Positions 14,201 to 23,558 of a stretch of 64,000 nt of DNA are shown one piece after another. The stretch's first letter is position 1. Each line of letters starts with the position of its first letter. Source of the stretch: Pseudoneurospora amorphoporcata (lineage: Eukaryota > Ascomycota > Sordariomycetes > Sordariales > Sordariaceae); the NCBI GenBank assembly GCA_033297205.1, contig MU859165.1:1-64000 (forward strand), given 5' to 3'. The notes below the pieces were generated by a model, which worked only from the letters and a program-made list of their open reading frames with translations, was not told where the DNA came from and did no database searches. The translations under genes were made by a program, and so were the position numbers.

Positions 14201-16622
14201 TCATATTTTTTCATGATTTTCCTCTCTCTTTCCGTCCTTTGCTTAGCCCGCTAATCTGGTCAGCTCCCGTCTCTGCCCTCTGCATATTGCAGCGACACTT
14301 ACTGTTTCATACCTTACTGCTCGGTGTTTGTCACCAACTTGGTTAGTAACCAGCCAAGGTTTTCACGTCCCTTATTGGGAAGGCCAGCACCAGATTGTTT
14401 GAGGCGAGCATGAGGTTTATCATCACAGCAAAAGCTTTGCTGAGTTGAGCTGTTAGGACTCAGGAAGGTCTCTGTTTGGTAAGAAACGAAACCCGACCAC
14501 TCCGGCTTATGTCTACACCTCGTCAGCTCGGCCTGCCCGCTCCAAGTTGGATTGTTTCATATCTTGTTCTTTGCTCTTATTGTTTCTTCTTCTAAGCATT
14601 TTGCAACAAATATCTACTTCTTATCTTCCATGACCTGAGATGTAGTCTTCCAGTCACAAGTCAGCTCATAGGGAAAAGCATGTATCTTCCGTTTCTGCCT
14701 CTGCCATTCTGCGAGAGCGGTTCATTCTTGCTCGCGTACTATCTTGTCACCGATGCCGATGTGATATCCACACACATCTGGCAAAGCCTTTCTCAAGCCG
14801 GAAAATATTACCCCGAAGGGAGTTCCATCTCTTTTCCGTTCTACCGAGAAGAAAGTGGCCACTACGACTAATCCACGCGAGTCTCCTAATAGACTCTACG
14901 TCACCAACTTCATCATAAGGTACATCGTGCCTACCTAGCTAGTCTGACCTCGAACGAGAGAGGCGTATCACACGAGCCATTAGCGAGAGGTATGGCTCAA
15001 TCGACGACTCCGAACTGCTCAAACTGTACCTCTAAGCTACCAGCCTGCTTGTATAGGTCACTCAAGCGCCATTACGGTAGGCGTACGCCAGGCAGACTCG
15101 GAGGGTTTTTCGAAGCCACAAGGGACTGTGTGTTCATCCACGTGGGATTCCGATCCGATCCACCTTCTCTATTTACAAGGAAAAAGAGAGAAAAATGCCA
15201 AGAAACAGGGAAAAAAAATCCCGCCCACTTGTTGACTGGCGTAAGAGGCGCAAAATATGTCTGGATATGGTGGCCCATTTACTGTAAAGGGGTCAGTAGG
15301 TAGGTAAGTAAAGTAAGGTTCTTTTGTCTTTCCATGTCAATGTGATCTAAGTCAATACCAAGTACCTAGATCTAGGTTGTTCGTCCCTTGCAGGAAACAA
15401 AAGTTCATGGCAGAACTAAACTTCCCAGCTAGAGATGCACAAGGTACTGACTGTAGCTAGCTCGCTTAGGTGGCCAAGGAGAATTCGAAGAAAGGGAATT
15501 GAAAGTATTGGATCTTTTGTCTTTGTATTCCTTGCGAGATGATGCTTTCGCCTTCTTTCAGCTGACACCTGACTGCCAAGTGTGGTATTTCTGGAGATGT
15601 TAGCCTCTGTTTAACTTTGGGGGTGATTTCCCAAACACTTTACTCTAGTCCATCATATTCTTGACCCATTATGTGTAAATAACCTTGATCTCGTTCTCTC
15701 TTTTTTCCTCCTTTAGTCTGGTTCTTGACGGAAACCAAAGCTCCAAGCGTGAGGAAGAAATGAACTTCTCACCAGGAGTCAGATGTTGCATACCTCTAGT
15801 TGCCGTGCTGCCCGTCAGAAGCATCATCAAGAAACTGGCAAAGTCAAGGAATGGAACTAGCAAGCTAGATGTACATTATTCGAGACTTCAGACGTCTTTA
15901 CATGACGAGGCAGTGGCTGCTTTTTTATAGCAGGTGAAAGTGACGATGATGCTGGAAGTGCAGACCACAGTGCATTTGGGCTCCACAAATCACTGACCAC
16001 GGGCAACCCGGCAGGCAAAGGTCGGCAGGCCGGCAATAAGCGTGCCGGACCGGCAAAAGCTAACCTCGAAGTGTCACCGTCCCTGACCTTTGTGCCAGAT
16101 GCCGATTCCGCCCACATCACTGACTGATTCAATCCATCCACTGACACTCAGAAGCTTGATCGCCACCAGGCCACCGCCAAACAGGCAACTTTGGCACGTG
16201 CTTTCGCGACTTCACAGATTTATGATGGGACGACAATCGCAAAACAGACGGCGATAATAATAGAGAAACTCGGTCTAGAGGGAGACTGCACAGACAAAGG
16301 AGGGACATTTGGAACATGCAAGAACAGACGAACGACTGCCCCCGAAGATAGAAGCTCCAGCGTGCAGACGATACTGTACGCTGTACATTGCAGGTTGACC
16401 TCGATTTTACCACTTGCTCCATTCACCACCGAAACACCGGAATAGAACATCAAACGAATAGAGTAAACATCAACCCTGGCACATATTTTCATCTCGGACA
16501 CCCGCGGACTAAAGCTCTTGCGAGTAACACCAGCGGTCTTCTGCAAACTGCTGCCGCGCAACCATTTCTAATCCCTTCACTTTGTCACCGTGTCCAAGGC
16601 CCCGTGAGACTCAACCGCCACC
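8240..16622. other. 8.4-kb gene-free divergent region between flbC and the XPD gene
   Basis: No protein gene could be supported. Open frames are short, start arbitrarily and occur on both strands. Small direct and inverted copies of ACCTACCTAGGTA-like sequence recur near 10050-10115 and 15295-15375. The right end must carry the XPD promoter and leader. The left end must carry the flbC promoter and probably a long leader with small upstream open frames. Non-coding transcripts are possible but cannot be seen from sequence alone. Confidence 0.5.
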
Positions 16623-19286
16623 ATGGAGTTCAACATCGAGTAAGAGTTAAGATCCAAAAGGACGCGTTCTTTGTATATCAAAAGCCACCTGACTAACATG
16701 GACATAATGTAGCGACCTACCAGTTCTGTTTCCTTACCCAAGGATATATCCAGGTATGTGAGCCTACATAATTGACACACCATCACAGGTGCTGACAAAA
16801 GGGCCCTTGTAGAACAATATGCGTACATGGTGGATTTGAAAAGTGAGCATTCAACACACAACTCACCCTCGTCACATGGCCACTAATCACACTCTCAGAA
16901 ACCCTCGATGCAGGCGGGAACTGCGTCCTGGAAATGCCCTCGGGCACAGGCAAGACCGTCACCCTCTTGTCACTCATCGTCGCCTACCAGCAATACTACC
17001 CAGAGCACCGGAAGCTGATCTACTGCTCGCGAACAATGTCCGAAATCGAAAAGGCCCTCGTCGAGCTGAGAGCCCTCATGAAATTCCGAGCCGAGCGGTT
17101 GGGGCGCGAAGAAGAGTTCCGAGGCCTCGGGTTGACAAGTCGAAAGAACCTGTGTCTGCACCCCTCCGTCAAACGGGAGAAGAGCGGTACCATTGTTGAC
17201 GCGAGGTGTCGCAGCTTGACGGCCGGCTTCGTCAAGGAGAAGAGGGAAAAGGGCGAGAATGTGGAGACGTGTGTCTACCACGACAACCTCGACCTTCTTG
17301 AACAGGGTAACCTGATCCCTAACGGTATTTGGACACTGGATGGTCTGTTGAGGTATGGCGAGGAGAAGAAGCAGTGTCCTTATTTCACTGCCAGGAGGAT
17401 GGTAGGTCATAAACACCCCATGATATGCATCGTTACTATACTAACGGCTTACGTAGATGCAATATTGCAACGTCATCATCTACTCCTACCACTACCTCCT
17501 AGACCCCAAGATCGCCGAACGCGTGTCAAAGGATCTATCCAAGGACTGCATTGTCGTCTTTGACGAGGCTCACAACATTGACAACGTCTGTATCGAGTCT
17601 CTAAGTACCGACATCACTCAAGATTCACTGATGAGGGCTACCAGGGGTGCGCAGAACTTGGAGGCTAAGATCGCCGAGATGAAAGACTCCGACCAAGAGA
17701 AACTACAGTCCGAGTACGAAAAGCTGGTTGAAGGACTCAAGGGCCTAGACGAAGGACGGCAGGAGGATGCCTTCATGGCCAACCCGACACTACCCGATGA
17801 TCTGCTGAAGGAGGCCGTCCCTGGTAACATCAGGCGAGCCGAGCACTTCGTCGCCTTCCTCAGGAGGTTCATCGAATACCTCAAGACCCGCATGAAGGTC
17901 CGGCAGGTCATCTCGGAAACGCCACCATCGTTCCTCGCCCATCTGAAAGAATACACCTTCATCGAGAAGAAACCACTGCGGTTCTGCGCCGAGCGACTGA
18001 CCTCGCTGGTCCGAACTCTCGAACTCACCAACATCGAAGACTACCGGCCCCTCCAAGAAGTAGCCACCTTCGCAACCCTCGTCGCCACCTATGAGAAGGG
18101 ATTCCTGCTAATCCTCGAGCCCTACGAATCCGACACGGCCAAGACGCCCAACCCAGTCTTGCACTTCACTTGCCTCGACGCCGCCATCGCCATCAAGCCC
18201 GTCTTCGACCGCTTCAGCTCCGTCATCATCACTTCGGGAACCATCTCCCCCTTGGAAATGTACCCGAAAATGCTCAACTTCAATACCGTCGTGCAAGAAT
18301 CCTACTCCATGACGCTCGCCCGCCGCTCCTTCTTACCGATGATCGTCACCCGCGGCTCCGACCAGGCCTCCATCTCGACCTCCTTCCAAGTCCGCAACGA
18401 GCCCTCGGTGGTGCGCAACTACGGCAATTTACTTACCGAATTCGCCCGCATGACCCCCGACGGCATGGTCGTCTTCTTCCCCTCATACCTTTACATGGAA
18501 TCCATCATCTCCATGTGGCAAGGCATGGGCATCCTGGACGAAGTCTGGAAGCACAAGCTCATCCTGGTCGAAACCCCGGACGCGCAGGAGACCTCGTTGG
18601 CGCTCGAAACCTACCGCACAGCCTGCTGCAACGGCCGCGGTGCGGTTTTGCTCTGCGTCGCGCGCGGTAAGGTGAGCGAGGGCATCGACTTTGACCACCA
18701 GTACGGCCGCACGGTGCTCTGCATCGGCGTGCCGTTCCAGTATACCGAGTCGCGCATCCTGAAGGCCCGCCTGGAGTTTCTGCGCGAAACGTACCGCATC
18801 CGCGAAAACGATTTCTTGTCGTTCGACGCCATGCGCCATGCCGCGCAGTGTCTCGGTCGCGTCCTGCGCGGTAAAGATGACTACGGCGTGATGGTCCTGG
18901 CCGACAGACGGTTCATGAAGAAGCGTGCGCAGCTGCCCAAGTGGATCAACCAAGCTTTGCTAGATGCGAACACGAACTTGAGCACGGATATGGCGGTTGG
19001 GAATGCCAGGGCTTTCCTCAAGCAGATGGCGCAGCCGTTTAGCAGCAAGGATCAGGAGGGGGTTAGCATTTGGGGGATGAAGGACCTCAAGAGACATCAG
19101 GAGAAGATGGCGGAGGATTTGATTGTTGAGCTAAAGACGCAGAGGGAGGAGGAGGAACGGGAGAGGAAGAGGAGGGAGGAGGAGGAAAGGAGGAGGCTGG
19201 AGGAGGAGAGGGATAGGGTCAGTGATTATGAGATGGATGAGGATGATGAGGCGGAGATGATGGCGCTGGATGCGAGGATTGGTTAG
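16623..19286 (+). CDS. rad3: TFIIH 5'-3' DNA helicase XPD/Rad3
   Basis: Iron-sulfur superfamily 2 helicase of the TFIIH core, used to open DNA in nucleotide excision repair and to support transcription initiation. Five exons: 16623-16639, 16713-16753, 16813-16842, 16899-17401 and 17457-19286, giving 806 aa (yeast Rad3 is 778). Three tiny 5' exons encode the conserved start MEFNIDDLPVLFPYPR. Walker A is PSGTGKT near residues 43-49. The four Fe-S cysteines fall at 115, 133, 154 and 189, matching the family spacing. The DEAH box starts at 233, GKVSEGIDF is near 601 and QCLGRVLRGKDDYG near 661. The C-terminal tail (from about 745) is a charged Glu/Arg stretch, probably a coiled coil, ending in Asp/Glu. 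Nothing is missing from the catalytic core. The exon joins restore the family sequence exactly in frame, so the model is firm. Confidence 0.97.
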
Positions 19287-19820
19287 GGTAGTGGGTCGGT
19301 GATGAAGATGATTTTTGAGTGGAATAGAAGGTGATGTTTGGGCGTGATAGGCTAGATGGGATGAACGAGTTTGTTGCTTGCGGTGTTGTTGCTAGGATTG
19401 ACTGAATTATATTTTCATCTGCCTGTCATATACACACCCAAAGCACAACATGATGGTTACTCATTACGGTTTTACTGTGGTCATCAATCATTGATTGGTA
19501 TGAGCTATCCCAAGCTACCTCTAGCCATCAAAGGCCTATCTAAATCCATCCTTAACAAAACAATAGCCACCCATTTCATCCCCCACCCCATCAACTCTTC
19601 CAACGTACCTACTTAGTCCCATCGTCCAAATTCGTTAAATTTCTTCAGTTACATCCTATTGCCCCAGTACTTCCGCTCCTCCCTCTTCACCACTTTACTT
19701 CCCCCTCCCTACCCTTCCATCCAACCGGCATCCCCTCCAAAATCTCCACCTCCGAATCAGTCTCTGCCTCCTCCTCTTCCGCTTCCTCTTCTTGATTCTC
19801 TCTCCTTTTCTCTTTCTCTT
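19287..19820. other. Short intergenic space between convergent genes
   Basis: This 534-bp stretch separates the stop of the XPD gene from the stop of the minus-strand repeat-containing gene. It presumably holds the 3' untranslated regions and polyadenylation signals of both. Pyrimidine-rich runs increase toward 19.7 kb. No further gene is seen. Confidence 0.6.
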
Positions 19821-20816
19821 TCACATCCCCTTCCCCTTCTCTCCCACTATCCATCCTCTTCTATCCCCTGGACTTGTATGAGCCGTATTCCCCCCCAGCC
19901 TAGGTCTACCCCACTCATGTCCCTTGGGTCCCAGCCCTTCTCCCAAAAGTTTCGCCCGCATATTGTCCACTCTCCTCTGCACAATATTTCCATAATCCTC
20001 CTCCTTTTCTTTTCGGGTTTTATCCGCGGGGGGCATGTTGGCACTACTCTGCTGGTTCGTCTTGTTGCCGTACGAGCAGGTGCCTATATTTCTTTTCTCT
20101 CCTTCATCTTCGTTTTCTCCTCTTTTCTCTCTCTGATTCTCTTGCGGTGCTTCCACCATCTTCTTGTTTCTGCTGTGGCTTATTTCCGCAGGAGGCAGCA
20201 GCATTTGCCCTTTTCTCCCTCCATCATCCCCTTGTCCTCCTTCTCCTCCTTCTCCTCCTCCTTCTCCTCCTCCTTCTCCTCCTCCTTCTCCTCCTCCTTC
20301 TCCTCCTCCTTCTCCTCCTCCTTCTCCTCCTCCTTCTCCTTCTCCTTCTCCTCCTCCTTCTCCTCCTCCTTCTCCTCCTCCTTCTCCTCCTCCTTCTCCT
20401 CCTCCTTCTCCTCCTCCTTCTCCTCCTCCTCCATTTCCCTCCCTATCCCCTCCATCATGCCCTCCACCACTCTCCTCCTCCATCAACCGATACCTGTCCA
20501 TAATATCCCCTTCCATCAATCTCATCGCCTTCTCCTGATCACTCCCCGGCGCTCTCAACGCCGCCTTCCATTTTGCTAACCATTCTTCTTGTTGGCGCTT
20601 CAAGTCACACTTCTGGCATAAGTCTTTGCCGACTGTTCTGGTTTCTTTGTTGTTCCACCCGTCGCCGGGACAAGATGGGTTGGGGACGGAGTTGTCGTCG
20701 GGATCGTAGGAGAGGCAGGCGGCGTTGGCGAGGAGACATGTTGTTTCGGAGGTCCGGGTTTGGATGATGGTGAGGCAGGAGGGACAGAGAGTGCGGGCTA
20801 TGTGGTGGGTGCACAT
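19821..20816 (-). CDS. Cys-rich protein with Gly-Glu repeat, function unknown
   Basis: A 331-aa single-exon frame that I do not recognise. The first 70 residues hold regularly placed cysteines and histidines (C2, H4, H5, C11, C14, C27, C34, C49, C67, C70), including two CxxC pairs, which could bind a metal or form disulfides. There is no signal peptide. A Gln/Glu/Trp-rich segment QQEEWLAKWK follows. Residues about 128-194 are a near-perfect GGGE repeat encoded by a 12-bp tandem repeat. The last third is hydrophilic and charged, without a clear domain. The ATG sits just after a CTTTCTTTCACAG-like acceptor, so a 5' untranslated intron is possible. The conserved-looking Cys head supports a real gene; the repeat length is likely to vary between strains. 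Confidence 0.6.
   Translation of the reverse strand: MCTHHIARTLCPSCLTIIQTRTSETTCLLANAACLSYDPDDNSVPNPSCPGDGWNNKETRTVGKDLCQKCDLKRQQEEWLAKWKAALRAPGSDQEKAMRLMEGDIMDRYRLMEEESGGGHDGGDREGNGGGGEGGGEGGGEGGGEGGGEGGGEGGGEGEGEGGGEGGGEGGGEGGGEGGGEGGGEGGGEGGEGGQGDDGGRKGQMLLPPAEISHSRNKKMVEAPQENQREKRGENEDEGEKRNIGTCSYGNKTNQQSSANMPPADKTRKEKEEDYGNIVQRRVDNMRAKLLGEGLGPKGHEWGRPRLGGNTAHTSPGDRRGWIVGEKGKGM
20233..20432. repeat. 12-bp tandem repeat, about 200 bp
   Basis: Tandem copies of TCCTCCTCCTTC (plus strand), with one shorter interruption near 20340. The unit contains no stop codon in any of the six frames, so long artificial open frames of Leu, Pro/Ser, Phe/Ser, Glu/Lys and Gly/Glu type run through it. Only the Gly-Glu frame on the minus strand belongs to a gene with a plausible non-repeat body. 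Confidence 0.95.
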
Positions 20817-20904
20817 TTTCGTCTGTGAAAGAAGGGAGTTGGTTAATGAAATGCGATGTCGCTTGGGGTTGGCTGTTAGCGTCGTGATCAGTCAAGAGTG
20901 GTGG

Positions 20905-20912
20905 TTTTATAA
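20905..20912 (-). promoter_or_regulatory. Candidate TATA box of the Gly-Glu repeat gene
   Basis: TTATAAAA on the minus strand, about 90 bp upstream of the ATG at 20816. The spacing suits a short leader. The assignment rests on sequence and position only. Confidence 0.4.
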
Positions 20913-21098
20913 GCACTGTATAGATGGAAATGAGATGTCTAGCCTGAGTCATTATCGTCATTTGATACAGCTATGTAAGTTTGTTAGAGGTAGGTATGAA
21001 TGACAGCGTGATATATACAAACATCTACTACCTATCTTCAAGCAATCAGGTATATGACTGAAAGACGGCGGCCCCTCTCATCATCGTCATCGTCATCA

Positions 21099-23558
21099 TC
21101 ACTGCTTCCTGGGAACCACCTTCAGCAGCGACGCCACCCTCGACCGTTTGCTCAATCCCACTCTGTACTTGACTTTACCCTGCGTTGACAAAAAGCTCGT
21201 TGGCTTGATAACCTCTTTTTCCTTCTTCATGTCCTTGTCCTTGCCCTTGCCCTCATCTTCTTCTTTTGCAGTAGGGGGCTCAGAAGATGGAGGAGGCTTT
21301 GCATCAGGGACAGGAGTGGTTTCCTCCTGGGTATTCTTGTTACTCTCCTTTTTGGTCGGTGCCCCTGCTTCTTCTTGTTCCTTTTCCATATGCTCTTTCC
21401 AATCTTGAGCTTGATCATCGTCTTCGGAATCTTCTACCTGAACCCTGGATTTTGGGCGGCCATTCTTCTTCACAGAAGAAGCCGAGACCTCCTGCACCAC
21501 CTTGTTTTTAGGCGGCCTGCCTCTTCTTCCTTTTGTTGTTATTGTTGGTGGTGGTGGTGGTGGTGGTGGTGGTGGTGCTGTTTCTGTTGCTGCTGGTCGT
21601 CCACGCTTTCGGGGAGGTTCCTCCTCTTCGTCCTCCTCTTTGTCATCCTCTTCGTCACTTGGAGGTATTTCTGGCTCCTCAACCTCAACCTCTTTTTCAA
21701 GTTCTGACATCTCTTCCGGTGGATCGGAGAGGTTCCCATCACTTTCGCTGTCTTCTATAACTATCGGTGCGGACACTTTTCGTTTCCCTGTGTTGATATT
21801 GGGGGTAACCTCCCTTTTCCTGCGTGTGGTTGGTGCAGGTGAGGCTAGCTCGTCTCCCTCGTCGGGTTCGGGCGCTGGCGTCGGTTGTTTGGGTGCCTTT
21901 TGAGTGGCGGCGACGTCAGACTTCCGTGGACGGCCACGCCGTCTTTTTGGTGGTGGCTGTTCAGGCTCCGTAGGCTCTGGAACCTCTTCTGGTTGTTGAT
22001 ACTCGGTAGCTTCAAAGCTGTTGGCCAGAATGGTATCTTCTGCGGTAACCATTTGTACGGGTTCCTTCTTCTTTCGTCCTCTCTTCTTTTTGACGGTCCT
22101 GCTGGCCGCAGCAGCATCAGTGGATTGCTCGGCAACTTGTTCATTCGGCGATAGCTCATTGCCTAGAATTGTCGACGCTTGGTTGTCGGTTGCATCAGGA
22201 ATGTGATGGATGTTATCCTCCGCACTCATCTCCCGAATCTCTGCCAGCCGACTACTTCCTAACGACTCAGTAGCATCTTCCCCAAAGACCTGAGTGATCT
22301 TTCTCTTTCTCCCACTTGATCGGATTCCAGGCGACCCTCCGCCAATAATATCTGGAGAAGACGCCGGAAAAGTTGTTCTAACTCTCGCTGGAGTCCCCAT
22401 GTCCAAACTGTCCGAGCCCAGCCCCGACGTCAGAGTCATAACCGCTGCCGCTGCAGCATCCAACGGATTCCCAGCCCTATGGCGTATGATGTCACTGAGG
22501 TTAGAGGGCACAACAGTGGTCATGCCACTCGACTTGTACGCAGTTCCGGCTCCGGCATATAGTAGTCCGTCCCCGAACATTTGTTGTGGGTATGGGTCCG
22601 AGGGCGGTACAGCCGGTAGTGAAGACTGTGGAGCTATGTTTTCTTGTGTGGTAAAATTGTCTTGTGTGGCCAGGTTATCTTGTGTACCCTGGGTGGACAA
22701 GCTGACTATGCTGTATTCTTCCTTCTGACTGGCGGTAAGGGTGCTAGGAGCGATGTATAAGCGCTGCGGCGCAGTAGCAGACAAGCTGCTTGTCGAGACG
22801 TTCTCTTCGCTTGATATGGGTTTCTGGTAGCTACGGAGCTGGACGACGGAAGAAGGTGCATGTTCGGACGGGGGGAGTGGAATGGAGCCGATATCATGGT
22901 GATCGGGTGTCGCATCGGGTTGCGCCACGGGGAGACTGTTGGTCGAGGCTTGAGACGCGCGTTTCGCCGTTGTCTTGGTCTTCTTCTTGGGTATGGAAGG
23001 GATTGTGTAGTCATCGTCTCCGTCGTCGGGGAAGTCGTAAGGGTCTATGCGCACGATTGATGGTTGTGATGTCTCTTCCTTCTCTTCAGTAATTGGTTGT
23101 GCAGACTTTTGTACCGAGCCGGATTCTTGTGGTGCACCGCTTTCGCCTTCGCTGGTCTTCCCTTTCCCGTCGCCACTTTTTCTAGGAGTGGTGACCTGGG
23201 TGAGCTCGGTCAGATCGGTGAGGTTATCGCCAATCTTTCGTTTCAGAGGTCGACGGCTGGCGGGTACTGGGTCGGTAATCGAGGAGGATTGTTCGCTCTT
23301 ATGCGCGGGCTGGTGGTGCCCTTGTGTTGTGATGTTGGTGCTCATGTAGGTTCCTGCGATGGTGACCGCTCTTTGTTCGTCATAGACGCGCTGGAAGAAG
23401 GACAGGTCTGTCGAGACGTTGCTGACATCATGGCGGCTCTGGTTTCCTTGTTGAGCTTCGTTCTGCTGTATAGGCGCGGGCGCGTCTTGGATCTCGTCGA
23501 TGTGGTCGAAGTCGCTTTCCTCGTCATCCGAAGCGGCGATCTCCCTCAAGGGAGCCAT
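21099..23558 (-). CDS. Nuclear protein with multiple AT-hooks, function unknown
   Basis: A single open exon of 819 aa from the chosen ATG (MAPLREIAASDDEESDFDHI). An in-frame ATG 45 bases upstream (23603) would add a hydrophobic start that looks like translated leader, so I prefer the inner one. AT-hook-type cores, which bind the minor groove of AT-rich DNA, lie near 22075 (RGRKKK), 21930 (RGRPRK), 21600 (RGRPAA), 21520 (RGRPPK) and 21460 (NGRPKS). Between them are acidic runs, a poly-Pro run near 21560 and Lys/Arg clusters that would serve as nuclear localisation signals. The extreme C-terminus is a basic block reading KYRVGLSKRSRVASLL. Most of the protein appears disordered. A chromatin-associated role is inferred from the hooks; I cannot name an orthologue. 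Confidence 0.8.
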   Translation of the reverse strand: MAPLREIAASDDEESDFDHIDEIQDAPAPIQQNEAQQGNQSRHDVSNVSTDLSFFQRVYDEQRAVTIAGTYMSTNITTQGHHQPAHKSEQSSSITDPVPASRRPLKRKIGDNLTDLTELTQVTTPRKSGDGKGKTSEGESGAPQESGSVQKSAQPITEEKEETSQPSIVRIDPYDFPDDGDDDYTIPSIPKKKTKTTAKRASQASTNSLPVAQPDATPDHHDIGSIPLPPSEHAPSSVVQLRSYQKPISSEENVSTSSLSATAPQRLYIAPSTLTASQKEEYSIVSLSTQGTQDNLATQDNFTTQENIAPQSSLPAVPPSDPYPQQMFGDGLLYAGAGTAYKSSGMTTVVPSNLSDIIRHRAGNPLDAAAAAVMTLTSGLGSDSLDMGTPARVRTTFPASSPDIIGGGSPGIRSSGRKRKITQVFGEDATESLGSSRLAEIREMSAEDNIHHIPDATDNQASTILGNELSPNEQVAEQSTDAAAASRTVKKKRGRKKKEPVQMVTAEDTILANSFEATEYQQPEEVPEPTEPEQPPPKRRRGRPRKSDVAATQKAPKQPTPAPEPDEGDELASPAPTTRRKREVTPNINTGKRKVSAPIVIEDSESDGNLSDPPEEMSELEKEVEVEEPEIPPSDEEDDKEEDEEEEPPRKRGRPAATETAPPPPPPPPPPTITTKGRRGRPPKNKVVQEVSASSVKKNGRPKSRVQVEDSEDDDQAQDWKEHMEKEQEEAGAPTKKESNKNTQEETTPVPDAKPPPSSEPPTAKEEDEGKGKDKDMKKEKEVIKPTSFLSTQGKVKYRVGLSKRSRVASLLKVVPRKQ

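Noticed and set aside
19659..20579. Long plus-strand frame rich in Phe/Ser, and overlapping poly-Leu and Pro/Ser frames
   Set aside because: They exist only because the 12-bp repeat has no stop in any frame; the flanks lack coding character.
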